Assembly (NCBI RefSeq): GCF_900105835.1
Contig: NZ_LT629783.1
Location: 1,798,001 to 1,862,000, forward strand
Reading direction: 5' to 3'
Length of the DNA stretch: 64,000 nt
Source: Pseudomonas fragi
GTDB lineage: Bacteria; Pseudomonadota; Gammaproteobacteria; Pseudomonadales; Pseudomonadaceae
Shown: positions 1-8,914 of the stretch, in pieces
Layout: every line of letters begins with the position of its first letter
Numbering within the stretch: position 1 is the first letter of the stretch
The notes under the pieces: model-generated
What the model was told of the DNA's origin: nothing
Database searches by the model: none
The model's input: the letters and a program-made list of their open reading frames with translations, nothing else
Made by a program: the position numbers and the translations under genes

Positions 1-282
1 TTGCCAGCCACCATGAATGGCTGCAACGAACTGATCCTTTTCAGACCCGATCAAAATTGGCAAACAGTCGGCTGTCACGACCCCTATTGGACGTGTGGTA
101 CGTGTAAATACTGCATCCGCAGCGATGATGCCAGGCGCCTCTTTATCACCAACCTCAACGACTTGAGCACCATGTTTCTGGGCACAATAAAAAAGATTCG
201 TTGGCTTGCCGCTGTTACTGACATCGCCGAATGCATGCATCACCCCCGGCAGAGCTCCTAAACCGTCGGTAAAGTAGAACAT
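1..282 (-). CDS. PgeF/YfiH-like laccase-domain protein, N-terminal part only
   Basis: The reverse strand carries an uninterrupted frame from an ATG at 282 down to the window edge (94 codons seen). A GAGG ribosome site lies 8 nt before the start. The translation matches the laccase-domain (multicopper polyphenol oxidase / purine nucleoside phosphorylase PgeF) family: QKHG with H37, the TADCLPIL segment with C73, and AIHGGW with H90. These are the three zinc ligands known in the family. It lacks the usual N-terminal GGVS...NLG block, so its N-terminus is about 35 residues shorter than E. coli YfiH and it looks like a diverged paralogue. In the family the enzyme cleaves purine nucleosides. It is divergently oriented from the hrp-box gene. 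Family membership is fairly sure; activity is inferred. Confidence 0.75.
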   Translation of the reverse strand, partial: MFYFTDGLGALPGVMHAFGDVSNSGKPTNLFYCAQKHGAQVVEVGDKEAPGIIAADAVFTRTTRPIGVVTADCLPILIGSEKDQFVAAIHGGWQ

Positions 283-789
283 TTGAACCTCACACAAGTG
301 TCATAAGGACTCTATAGCTCATAAGCCAACTATCACCATATGTGTCATCCATTCAATTTTATACGATGGCAAAACCCTGCATAAAATTTCAGAAACCCCC
401 TACATTTACAACGGGCTCCTCTATTCCGCACGCCTAGCGGATTTCAAGACTGGTTACATATTTACCTGCCAGCATCACGATAGAACCCTGCCCCATCAAA
501 TCCTGACAACTGCCGGAATAAACGTGGGACGCTGTTGGTGATCATCTGTCTTTGTACATCCGTCAGGCCAACACCATGAGCACTGCTTTGAGCAACGGCA
601 CCTGGCTCGCAAAACCAGAAGCAACACCTGGCGATTCAACAATGCATTGATTCGCAAGCGCTGCCTTTACATTAAAAATGAATATGCAAGTGTTAGAAAA
701 CAACAAAGCAGACGAACAACTTCCTTAACCCTTACAACGCGCAACCTGTGAAGCCGTTAAAGGCTTGCAACAACTGGGTCGCACTGTGT
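283..789. other. AT-rich intergenic region, no gene seen
   Basis: This interval between two divergent genes is richer in A and T than its neighbours and holds no frame with a credible ribosome site. A 16-codon ATG frame near 678 lacks a Shine-Dalgarno sequence and was not called. The only recognisable signal is the hrp box at its right end. Confidence 0.6.
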
Positions 790-818
790 GGAACCTGTCT
801 CGCAGCACGGGCCACAGA
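790..818 (+). promoter_or_regulatory. hrp box (HrpL-dependent promoter)
   Basis: The sequence reads GGAACC (790-795), 16 nt, then CCACAGA (812-818). This is an exact match to the consensus GGAACC-N15/16-CCACNNA recognised by the ECF sigma factor HrpL, which switches on type III secretion genes in plant-associated Pseudomonas. It lies on the strand and at the distance (63-111 nt) expected for the gene that follows. HrpL itself is not in the window, so the activity is inferred. Confidence 0.75.
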
Positions 819-928
819 CCGCAGGACATGTAATGGACTGTACGGTCGCCGTGCACGGAGTGTGCTACCTGACCGTTCACATGTTGTTTCCCACGAAGGA
901 TGACCACCATTCGATCGAACGAAAACAC

Positions 929-2158
929 ATGAAAGATCTCAGCTCGATTTCCCCCTTCAGGTTTACCCCCACGGACAGCGTTGCCCGGGGGACTTCACAC
1001 ATCAGCGCCGGCGCCATTCCCGCCGCCCCACCTTGCAGTACACCCAAAGAAATATACGATCGTGTCCACCAGGAAATTTCCCGGCGCTATCTGTCATTCG
1101 ATCAAGGCAAGGAAATGGGATTTGCCGGCAAGGCCGGAGTAACCGGTGATATCGACTTCATCACCAAAAAAGATTTGATTGGCATACTGCAACACTTGAA
1201 AGAAGATGAAAGCGCACTGCAGGAGAGCAAAAAAGACTCTGCTCGGACTCAACTTTTCGACAAGATTTATTTGATGTCCGGGGACAAGGAGACAGGCAGC
1301 AACTGGAATTTAAGACTCCACAATTACAGTGTGCGCGGCACAGGGCTTGGAGGCGAAGACATCCCCCACCGTCATCGCTGGACGCTGGCCAGCAATGTGC
1401 TTACTGGTGGTTACAACAACGTCAATTACGAAGAACGCAGTGTCTCGCAGCCCCATGCCCCCAAAGACAAATTCAACAAATACGTGCTTGGTGCATCGAG
1501 TACGCAAACAACCCAGGGCGCCAGGGGGGCAACGCTTGTAAACGAAGCCGTGATGGTTCCCTTCAAAAATGAAATTTATGCCAAGGGTGACATCAAGCAT
1601 TTCCCGATTGCCCTGCCGCACAGTGTTGATACAGCCCCTGCCTATATGGGGACTACATTGACCCTGGCCCACACGGGCGTGCCTACGACAGATACGTCCA
1701 TTGCTTATTACAAAGAAGCGTTCACCAGCTTGCCTTCACTGCACTTTGAAAGTGTCGAGGCCTTCAAGGCGTCCATTGACCTGCGCATCGCGCAACTTCA
1801 GGTGCTGGACTTGCAGGACAACCTGAGTACGTTCCTCAACGCCAGGCAACAGAACAACGAGCCGTTAACCCCCGACGAAACCCGGCACCTGAGGGATACC
1901 CACGAGTACAACTATGTAGAAACATCGTTGCTGCCGGCCCTGGCCATTTACAACATGGAAAAAATCAATGGCATCGAGCACCGGGAGTTCTCGGCCGACA
2001 CGGCGAAATTTCTCGATAGCCAACTTTCACAGGTCAATCAACGTGTACTTAACACCCTGATCGAAGGTAACCAGACGGACCTGATGGACCAGCGCCTTTC
2101 CCTGGTACTGGAGCCCGGCGCTTTCGCCCAGGCCATGGCTGAAAGACAGGGGCAATAA
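929..2158 (+). CDS. Cupin-like protein, candidate type III effector
   Basis: I do not recognise a named family. From the ATG at 929 the product has 409 residues. The first 50 are rich in Ser, Pro and Thr with no hydrophobic signal, as in type III effectors. A central region resembles a metallo-cupin: H147-R-H149-R-W151 followed by a VLTGGY turn, then LPH231SV and a TLTLAHTGV strand. The last ~130 residues look helical. No start has a good ribosome site downstream of the likely transcript start. In-frame alternatives are ATG 881 and ATG 833; the latter has an AGGA at 823-826 but sits almost on the expected transcription start of the hrp box. The hrp box upstream is the main reason to think it is secreted. 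The neighbours are housekeeping or transport genes, so it looks like a lone effector locus without a visible chaperone. The enzymatic role is unknown. Confidence 0.6.
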   Translation: MKDLSSISPFRFTPTDSVARGTSHISAGAIPAAPPCSTPKEIYDRVHQEISRRYLSFDQGKEMGFAGKAGVTGDIDFITKKDLIGILQHLKEDESALQESKKDSARTQLFDKIYLMSGDKETGSNWNLRLHNYSVRGTGLGGEDIPHRHRWTLASNVLTGGYNNVNYEERSVSQPHAPKDKFNKYVLGASSTQTTQGARGATLVNEAVMVPFKNEIYAKGDIKHFPIALPHSVDTAPAYMGTTLTLAHTGVPTTDTSIAYYKEAFTSLPSLHFESVEAFKASIDLRIAQLQVLDLQDNLSTFLNARQQNNEPLTPDETRHLRDTHEYNYVETSLLPALAIYNMEKINGIEHREFSADTAKFLDSQLSQVNQRVLNTLIEGNQTDLMDQRLSLVLEPGAFAQAMAERQGQ

Positions 2159-2210
2159 ACCTCGATTCGCGGATCCGCAGCGATAGCATTGCGTTCTAAC
2201 TGTTGGGCAC

Positions 2211-2283
2211 TGTGGGAGCGGGCTTGCCCGCGATTGTCCTGTTACACCGCAGCGATCCCGTCGCGAGCAAGCCCGCTCCCACA
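2211..2283. repeat. REP pair (inverted REP doublet)
   Basis: A GTGGGAGCGGGCTTGC arm and its reverse complement GCAAGCCCGCTCCCAC face each other around a short loop, the standard Pseudomonas REP doublet. It lies between the effector candidate and codB. Confidence 0.9.
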
Positions 2284-2512
2284 GAACGTGTAACCATCAC
2301 CCCGAAACAGTGCGCCCGCGCCACAAAATGAATCACTCTGCACATTCTTCAGCCTGATATTCGCTCGCCAATAGGCACTCTGCACACCCGCCCATATGCC
2401 GTGTGCCCGCTTTTCTCCGGTTTACCCGCCCTGACAAAACAGGCCCGCTTATTGCTCTGGCTCCTGTGTGCTACCGATATCGGCGCACCCATTCGAGGCG
2501 GAGACCTGCACC

Positions 2513-3778
2513 ATGAGTTCACCCGGCGATTTTCCTTTGAGCGAAGCCCCGCGTTCAGCCCGCAAGGGGCTGTTGTCGATTTCGATGGTGCTGTTCAGTT
2601 TCACTTTTTTCACCGGCACCATGTTTGCCGGCGGCAAGTTGGGCATGGCCTTCAACTTTGTCGACATGCTGTGGATTGCAGCCATCGGCAATACCCTGCT
2701 GGCACTGTATGCCGCCGCACTGGCCCTGATCGCTTCGCGCAGCGGCCTGAACACGGTGCTGATGGGACGCTTCTGCTTTGGCGAGGCCGGCAGCCGTCTC
2801 TCGGACTTCCTGCTCGGTTTTGCCGAACTGGGCTGGTACGCCTGGGGCACGGCAACCGTGGCCATCGTGCTGGTGAAAATGCTCGGCCTGGCCGAGGGTT
2901 TTACCCTGCCCTTGATGGTGTTTTTCGGCATGGGCTTCAGCATCACGGCGATCATCGGTTACAAGGGCCTGGATGTGCTGTCGCGGGTATCGGTGCCGCT
3001 GATGTTTGTCCTGCTGATTGTGTCCATGTATATCGCCACGCAGCATGTCGGCGGGTTTTCCGGGCTGGCAGCCGTGATCCCCCACGACACCATGAGCGTC
3101 TCGGCGGCCATCACCATGGTCTTCGGCACTTTTGCCAGCGGTGCCACCCAGGCCACCAACTGGACGCGCCTTTCGCGCAGCGGGCGTATTGCCGTCACCG
3201 CCAGCGTGGTCAGTTTCCTGCTGGGCAATGGCCTGATGATCGTCGCCGGGGCCTGGTGCGCCATGGTCTATCAGCAGGCCGATATCGTTGAAGTGATGAT
3301 GCTCCAGGGCCTGTCGTTCGCCGCCGTGATCATGCTGTGCCTGAACCTGTGGACGATCCAGGGCCCGACCATCTACAACGTGGCCGCCGCCACCTGCCAT
3401 CTGGTGCGCAGCGAGCGCCGACGGACCATGACTCTGCTCGCCGCTGCCGTGGGTGTGGTGCTGGCCATCGGCGGCATGTATGAGATGCTGATCCCGTTTC
3501 TGGTGTTGCTGGGTTCGATCATCCCGCCCATTGGCGGTGTGATCATGGCCGACTTCTGGTTCCGCCATCGCGGCAAGTACCCGGCGCTGGCCAGTGTCCG
3601 GCTGCCACGCTACAACCTGGCGGGGCTGACGGCCTATGCTGTGGGCGCGCTGCTGGCATTTCTGTCGCCGTGGATCGCGCCGCTGGTGGGGATTGGCGCA
3701 TCGGCCCTGTGCTACCTCGTATTGCTTAAATTCAGCCGTCAACCGGCGGTGCTGCCTGCCGTCCAGGAGCCCCTTTGA
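2513..3778 (+). CDS. codB: Cytosine permease
   Basis: This 421-residue, very hydrophobic protein has about 12 membrane spans and belongs to the purine-cytosine permease (NCS1) family. It should import cytosine across the inner membrane by cation symport. The N-terminal SARKGLLSISMVLFSFTFF stretch and the GATQATNWTRLSR segment fit the family. The ATG at 2513 was chosen over an upstream frame extension because GGAG lies about 9 nt before it. Its stop codon overlaps the start of the PucR regulator, which is followed by cytosine deaminase, so transport, control and deamination are coupled in one operon. Substrate is inferred from the linked codA. Confidence 0.88.
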   Translation: MSSPGDFPLSEAPRSARKGLLSISMVLFSFTFFTGTMFAGGKLGMAFNFVDMLWIAAIGNTLLALYAAALALIASRSGLNTVLMGRFCFGEAGSRLSDFLLGFAELGWYAWGTATVAIVLVKMLGLAEGFTLPLMVFFGMGFSITAIIGYKGLDVLSRVSVPLMFVLLIVSMYIATQHVGGFSGLAAVIPHDTMSVSAAITMVFGTFASGATQATNWTRLSRSGRIAVTASVVSFLLGNGLMIVAGAWCAMVYQQADIVEVMMLQGLSFAAVIMLCLNLWTIQGPTIYNVAAATCHLVRSERRRTMTLLAAAVGVVLAIGGMYEMLIPFLVLLGSIIPPIGGVIMADFWFRHRGKYPALASVRLPRYNLAGLTAYAVGALLAFLSPWIAPLVGIGASALCYLVLLKFSRQPAVLPAVQEPL

Positions 3779-4998
3779 GCCTCACGGTGGAAGAAATCCT
3801 TGCCCTGCCAGGGCTTGCAGACATGGCCCTGCGCGCTGGCGCGCGCAACCGCCATCGCACTGTGCGCTGGTCATATGTGGCCGAGAACCAAGGTATCGCC
3901 GGATGGGTGATGGGCGGTGAGCTGGTGTTTGTCACCGGTATCAACCATCCCCGCGATGAAGCCAACTTGTTGCAACTGGTCGAGGAAGGCAGCGAATGCG
4001 CGATTGCCGGGCTGGTGATCCTCACCGGCGAGGCGTTTATCCAGCGCATTCCCGCATCGGTAACGGCCCTTGCCGAAGCCCGTGGCCTGCCCTTGATCGA
4101 ACAGCCTTACCTGCTGAAGATGGTCGTGGTCACGCACCTGATCGGCACGGCGCTGGTGCAAATGGCGCAAACCAAACGCTCGCGCCAGGACATCCTGACC
4201 CAATTGCTCAGCGGCGATTACCCCAGCCTGACCACCGCCCGGCAACGCGCGGCACATCTGCAGTTGCCGCTGGACAGCCCGCGGCGCCTGGTTGCGCTGC
4301 GCCTGTCGGCAGTCAGCGGGTTGTTCGACAACCATGCCCCGCAGGAAGCCGAGCGCCTGTTGCAGCACACCCGCCAGGCGCTACAGGAACACCTCGCGGC
4401 CTGGAGCCATGCCCGGCCCGCCGCACTGCCGGTGGTCGTCCAGGGCGATCTGTTTATCCTGTTGCTGGCCGAACAGGACAGCCTGCGTGCAGAACTGGCG
4501 TGCCTGTACCAGGATCTGCATGCCATCATCGGTGATCTCGCGTTGTTTATGGGGTTGGCAAGCAAGGTCGAGGATTGTGGGCACTATCACCGCGCCCTGA
4601 ACGAAGCACGGCAGGCGCTGGAGGTGGCAGAAAACCTGCGCCCGGCCACCGGTCTGTGCGACTTCAGCGAGCTGGGTGTGCTGCGCCTGCTCCAGGCCGT
4701 GGGCGAACGCTCGGTGATCGACAGCTTTGTGCAGCAGACCCTCGGCCGCCTGATCGAACCCAACCGCAAACAGCCACACCACCTGATTGATACCCTGGAT
4801 GCCCTGCTCCAGGAAAATGGCAACGCACTCAAGGCCGCACAACGCCTTAACATCCATCGCAATACCGTCAATCAACGCCTGCAACGCATCGAGCAACACA
4901 GCGGCCAGTCGCTCGATGACCCCCTCTTCAGAATGAATGCTTCGGTGGCGCTGCTGGTATGGCGCATGTCCGAAACCCAACGACAGGAACGACCATGA
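3775..4998 (+). CDS. PucR-family transcriptional regulator of cytosine use
   Basis: The product has 407 residues. It carries an N-terminal purine-catabolism regulator domain (about 5-125), a diverged central domain, and a C-terminal PucR helix-turn-helix around 345-385 containing LNIHRNTVNQRLQRIE. The start is a TTG at 3775 inside the overlap TTGA with the codB stop, with AGGAG just before it. Its own stop overlaps the codA start (ATGA). A regulator lodged between permease and deaminase genes, coupled to both, most likely senses cytosine or a pyrimidine and controls this operon. PucR proteins are usually activators; the ligand here is inferred. Confidence 0.85.
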   Translation: MSLTVEEILALPGLADMALRAGARNRHRTVRWSYVAENQGIAGWVMGGELVFVTGINHPRDEANLLQLVEEGSECAIAGLVILTGEAFIQRIPASVTALAEARGLPLIEQPYLLKMVVVTHLIGTALVQMAQTKRSRQDILTQLLSGDYPSLTTARQRAAHLQLPLDSPRRLVALRLSAVSGLFDNHAPQEAERLLQHTRQALQEHLAAWSHARPAALPVVVQGDLFILLLAEQDSLRAELACLYQDLHAIIGDLALFMGLASKVEDCGHYHRALNEARQALEVAENLRPATGLCDFSELGVLRLLQAVGERSVIDSFVQQTLGRLIEPNRKQPHHLIDTLDALLQENGNALKAAQRLNIHRNTVNQRLQRIEQHSGQSLDDPLFRMNASVALLVWRMSETQRQERP

Positions 4999-6230
4999 AG
5001 ATCATCAATGCCACGCTGCGAAAAACCCCCGGCCTGCACACGATCACCTGTGAGGGCGATCAGATCGCTGCCATCACCCTGCAAGCAGGCAGCGTGCCGG
5101 CGCAGGCAGGCGAGATCGACGCCCGGGGCCAGTTGCTGATCGCGCCTTTTGTGGAGCCGCATATCCATCTGGACGCGGCCCTCACCGCGGGCCAGCCCGA
5201 ATGGAACCTGAGCGGCACCCTGTTCGAGGGCATCGAGCGCTGGGCCCAGCGCAAGGCAACCATCACCCATGAGGACACCAAGCAGCGTGCCCACGCCACT
5301 ATCCGCATGCTCGCCGAACACGGCATCCAGCATGTGCGCACCCATGTCGATGTCACCGACCCGACTCTGGCCGCACTCAAGGCCATGCTCGAAGTGCGTG
5401 AGGAAGCCCGCCATCTGATCGATCTGCAAATCGTCGCCTTCCCCCAGGAAGGCATCGAGTCCTATGCCGGTGGTCGCGAATTGATGACCCGCGCCGTGGA
5501 GCTGGGCGCCGATGTGGTGGGCGGCATCCCGCACTTTGAAAACACCCGCGAACAAGGGGTCAGTTCGATCAAGTTTTTGATGGACCTGGCCGAACGTACC
5601 GGCTGCCTGGTGGATGTGCATTGCGATGAAACCGACGACCCCCATTCGCGTTTTCTTGAAGTGCTGGCCGAAGAAGCCCGGGTACGCGGCATGGGCAGCC
5701 GGGTGACCGCCAGCCACACCACGGCGATGGGCTCCTATGACAATGCCTATTGCTCGAAGCTGTTCCGGTTGCTCAAAGCATCAAAGATCAACTTTGTCTC
5801 GTGCCCCACTGAAAGCATCCACTTGCAGGGTCGGTTTGATACCTTCCCGAAACGCCGTGGCGTGACCCGGGTGGCCGAAATCGACCGTGCCGGGATGAAC
5901 GTGTGCTTCGGTCAGGATTCAATCAAGGACCCGTGGTACCCGCTGGGTAACGGCAATATCCTGCGGGTACTGGATGCCGGCCTGCATATCTGCCACATGA
6001 TGGGTTTTGAGGACCTGGCGCGCAGCCTCGATCTGGTGACGGACAACAGTGCGCGGACGCTGAATCTGGGCGAGGGTTATGGCATTGAAGTGGGTCGCCC
6101 GGCGAACCTGGTGGTGCTGGATGCCGAGAGCGATTACGAAGCGGTACGTCGCCAGGCCAAGGCGCGGGTATCGATCCGCGCCGGCAAGGTTTTGCTGACG
6201 CGGGTGCCGGAGCAGGTTGAGTTCAGCTGA
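4995..6230 (+). CDS. codA: Cytosine deaminase
   Basis: This 411-residue amidohydrolase converts cytosine to uracil and ammonia in the cytoplasm. The metal site and catalytic residues are all visible: H56-x-H58 in EPHIHLDA, H209 in VDVHCDE with the following acidic residues, H241 in ASHTTAMGS, and D308 in FGQDSIKDPW. Length and motifs match CodA of E. coli (427 residues). The ATG at 4995 overlaps the pucR stop and follows an AGGA site. With codB and the PucR regulator it forms a salvage operon that supplies uracil and nitrogen. Confidence 0.93.
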   Translation: MKIINATLRKTPGLHTITCEGDQIAAITLQAGSVPAQAGEIDARGQLLIAPFVEPHIHLDAALTAGQPEWNLSGTLFEGIERWAQRKATITHEDTKQRAHATIRMLAEHGIQHVRTHVDVTDPTLAALKAMLEVREEARHLIDLQIVAFPQEGIESYAGGRELMTRAVELGADVVGGIPHFENTREQGVSSIKFLMDLAERTGCLVDVHCDETDDPHSRFLEVLAEEARVRGMGSRVTASHTTAMGSYDNAYCSKLFRLLKASKINFVSCPTESIHLQGRFDTFPKRRGVTRVAEIDRAGMNVCFGQDSIKDPWYPLGNGNILRVLDAGLHICHMMGFEDLARSLDLVTDNSARTLNLGEGYGIEVGRPANLVVLDAESDYEAVRRQAKARVSIRAGKVLLTRVPEQVEFS

Positions 6231-6247
6231 GACCCGTGACGAACATG

Positions 6248-6332
6248 GTGGGAGCGGGCTTGCTCGCGATGGCATCGACGCGGTTGAACTGAAACACCGC
6301 AGCGTCTGCATCGCAGGCAAGCCAGCTCCCAC
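6248..6332. repeat. REP pair
   Basis: An inverted REP doublet lies between the convergent codA and flgE genes. The right arm carries the variant GCAGGCAAGCCAGCTCCCAC. Confidence 0.9.
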
Positions 6333-6386
6333 AGGTTATGTATTGCTCACCCACCCGATGCCCGCCGGATCATGGTCGCAGCGCTA

Positions 6387-7706
6387 TCACGTCATCTGAA
6401 TGATGGTCTGCATGATGGTGCTTTGGGTCGAGATGGTCTTGGCGTTGGCCTGGTAGTTGCTCTGGGCCTTGATCAGGTCCACCAGCTCGTTGGTCAGGTT
6501 GACGTTGGAGTCTTCCAGCGAGTTGGACTGAATCGCCCCCAGGCTGCCGATCTTCGGTGCGTCGTAACCCGCCACGCCCGAGGCGTAGGTCTCTTTCCAG
6601 GCCGTACCGCCCACTGGTTGCAGACCTTGCTCGTTGGTAAAGCTGGCCAGGGAAATCTGGCCAATCGCCCGGCTCTGATTGTTGCTGAAGTTGGCAAACA
6701 TCACGCCCGAGCCGTCAATGGTCAGGTTGTTGATCTGGCCAGTAGCGTAGCCGTCCTGGGTCGGCGGGTTGCGCGAAGAGTCGGTGTTGTACTGGGTGGT
6801 TTTGGCCATATTGATGACGATGCCACCTGGCTTGGCCTCGGCGCCGTTGGTGTCCCACTTGCCGTTGATCATGGCACCCGGCTTCCAGCCGCTGACGACC
6901 AGGGTGTTTTCCAGTTGATCTTTAACCGGATCGGGCTGCGTGACACCGGTCAGCCCGCCGGCCGAGTCAAACGTCATGGTTGCAGGCACTGGCGCTACTG
7001 CGCCATCACCCGACACTGGCGTGCCATCGGGGTTGCGGCCGTCGATCAGGGTGTAGGTGCTCCAGGTGTTGCCACCGGTCTTGACCATGTACTGGTCCAT
7101 CGGGTGGGCATTGCCTTGGGTGTCATACACCATGGTGCTGAATTTTTTGGTGTAGCTGGTGGATTCGTTCGGATCGAACGGGATCTTGCTCTGATCGATC
7201 GCATCGGAGCTGGAGTTCAGGTTGATCTCTGAGGTTACCGAGCCGGTTGCCTTGGGCGCCAGGTTCGAGGTGTCGATGCGCAGGTCGGTCAGCACACCGT
7301 TGACGATGTTGCCGTTGGCATCCACGCCATAGCCCTGCAAGCGCGCAGTGCCGTCGGAGCTGGTCACGAAGCCGTCCTTGTCGGCCTTGAACGTGCCTGC
7401 GCGGGTGTAGCTCAGGGCGCCGTTGTCGCTGAGCACGAAAAAGCCGCTGCCCTGAATGCCCATGTCCAGCAGGTTGCCGGTGTTGTTGACCGCACCTTGA
7501 CCAAAGTTTTGCGAAACCGCTGCCAGGTTTACGCCACTGCCGATGGTCTTGCTGCCGGTACCCAGCTTGCTCGCCGAGTAGATGTCGGCGAACTCTGCAC
7601 GCGAGGCCTTGAAGCCGGTGGTTGCTGCGTTGGCGATGTTGTTGCCGGTCACGTCCAGCTGCTTGTTCGCCGCATAGAGACCGCTAAGGCCGATATTGAA
7701 AGACAT
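6387..7706 (-). CDS. flgE: Flagellar hook protein FlgE
   Basis: The product has 439 residues. It begins MSFNIGLSGLYAANKQLDVT and has the NIANAATTGFK rod/hook signature at about 23-33. The C-terminal heptad region ends in ANAKTISTQSTIMQTIIQMT, typical of FlgE. It polymerises outside the cell into the flagellar hook. It is the last gene of flgBCDE on this strand, 20 nt after flgD. flgF, which often follows in Pseudomonas, is not next to it here: a REP and the convergent codA come next. Confidence 0.95.
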   Translation of the reverse strand: MSFNIGLSGLYAANKQLDVTGNNIANAATTGFKASRAEFADIYSASKLGTGSKTIGSGVNLAAVSQNFGQGAVNNTGNLLDMGIQGSGFFVLSDNGALSYTRAGTFKADKDGFVTSSDGTARLQGYGVDANGNIVNGVLTDLRIDTSNLAPKATGSVTSEINLNSSSDAIDQSKIPFDPNESTSYTKKFSTMVYDTQGNAHPMDQYMVKTGGNTWSTYTLIDGRNPDGTPVSGDGAVAPVPATMTFDSAGGLTGVTQPDPVKDQLENTLVVSGWKPGAMINGKWDTNGAEAKPGGIVINMAKTTQYNTDSSRNPPTQDGYATGQINNLTIDGSGVMFANFSNNQSRAIGQISLASFTNEQGLQPVGGTAWKETYASGVAGYDAPKIGSLGAIQSNSLEDSNVNLTNELVDLIKAQSNYQANAKTISTQSTIMQTIIQMT

Positions 7707-7726
7707 GTTTTTCTCCTTGAGGCGGC

Positions 7727-8452
7727 TTAGAGGCCTATGGTCTGGACTTTGGACATGCCAATGCTGCCCAGGCCTGCGAGGTTGAGCATGATTTCACCGC
7801 CGGTCTTGCTCAGGGTCACGCTGTTGACCGTGGCAGGCAGGTAGGTGGTGAGCGCCGTGGTGCCGGTGTCGGTTTTGCTCGATGCGGTGAAGGTGTAGGA
7901 ACCCTTGTCCAGCAGTACGCCGTCGTCGTCCTTGCCGTCCCAGGTGAAGTCCGCGTTGCCGGCTTTCTGGCTGCCCATCTCAATGGTGCGGACCACTTCG
8001 CCATCCGCATCGGTAATGGTGATGGTGGGCTTGGAATCTGCGTCCTTGACCACGACGGTGCCGTTGAAGGGCTTTTCACTGGCGGGGTCGACGTAGGCTT
8101 CACCGGTTTGCACGATGACCGAACGCCCCACCAGCGACGAGGCCTGCAAGGCCTGGGAAGATTGCAAACCGCCCGACAGGGAGTTGACCGTGTCGTTGAG
8201 CGTGGTAATGCCTTCCAGGCTGCTGAACTGCGCCAGTTGCGCGACGAACGCGGTGTTGTCCTGGGGGTCCAGCGGGTTCTGGTTTTTCAGTTGGGTAACC
8301 AGCAGTTGCAGGAACGCATCCTTGCCCAGCGCTGTGTTGCCGGTAACGCCCTTGGTGGCTGCAGCCACACTGGTGTCGGTGGTCTTGGCCTGGGCAGAGT
8401 TGGCGAGCACCTGGTTAAGGGTCAAGCCGCTGGTGGAATCGGTCACACTCAT
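7727..8452 (-). CDS. flgD: Flagellar hook capping protein FlgD
   Basis: This 241-residue protein has the conserved N-terminal segment KDAFLQLLVTQLKNQNPLDP at about 44-63 and the PQDNTAFVAQLAQFS motif. A FlgD Ig/tudor-like domain with the WDGKDDDG turn follows. It sits at the tip of the growing hook and directs FlgE assembly, then is lost. It lies 15 nt after flgC. Confidence 0.95.
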   Translation of the reverse strand: MSVTDSTSGLTLNQVLANSAQAKTTDTSVAAATKGVTGNTALGKDAFLQLLVTQLKNQNPLDPQDNTAFVAQLAQFSSLEGITTLNDTVNSLSGGLQSSQALQASSLVGRSVIVQTGEAYVDPASEKPFNGTVVVKDADSKPTITITDADGEVVRTIEMGSQKAGNADFTWDGKDDDGVLLDKGSYTFTASSKTDTGTTALTTYLPATVNSVTLSKTGGEIMLNLAGLGSIGMSKVQTIGL

Positions 8453-8467
8453 TTGCGTCGCCCCTTA

Positions 8468-8911
8468 TCACTGACCGAGGGTCAGGACCTTCTGCATCAT
8501 GGTTTTGGCGGTATTCATCAGCTCGGCGTTGGTCTGGAACGAACGACTGGCGGAAATCATGTCGGCCATTTCTTCAACCACGTTGACGTTGGGGTAATAC
8601 ACGTAGCCCTTGGCGTCGGCAGAAGGATGATTAGGTTCATAGCGGGCCTGCAACTCGCTCTGGTCTTCAACCACGCCCAGTACCTGCACGCCTTGCCCGG
8701 CGGCGTCCTGGTTCTGGAACAGCGAATCGCCGCTGCTGCCTTGCGCGCCTTGAAACATGGTGGCAAACACCGGGTGGCGGGCGCGGTAGGTCTGGTCGAT
8801 GCTCGACGATACGGTGTCGGCGTTGGCGATGTTGCTGGCCACGGTGTTAAGGCGCGTGGTCTGGGCACTCATGCCGCTGCCGGCAATGTTGAACACACTG
8901 GATAGAGACAT
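8468..8911 (-). CDS. flgC: Flagellar basal-body rod protein FlgC
   Basis: This 147-residue rod protein carries the N-terminal NTVASNIANAD motif and a C-terminal coiled region with SRSFQTNAELMNTAKTMMQK. It forms part of the proximal rod in the periplasm. It starts 3 nt after the flgB stop, so the two are probably translationally coupled. Confidence 0.95.
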   Translation of the reverse strand: MSLSSVFNIAGSGMSAQTTRLNTVASNIANADTVSSSIDQTYRARHPVFATMFQGAQGSSGDSLFQNQDAAGQGVQVLGVVEDQSELQARYEPNHPSADAKGYVYYPNVNVVEEMADMISASRSFQTNAELMNTAKTMMQKVLTLGQ

Positions 8912-8914
8912 GGG

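Noticed and set aside
2555..3742. 395-codon frame opposite codB
   Set aside because: A complementary-frame shadow with His/Gln/Gly-rich composition and no ribosome site.
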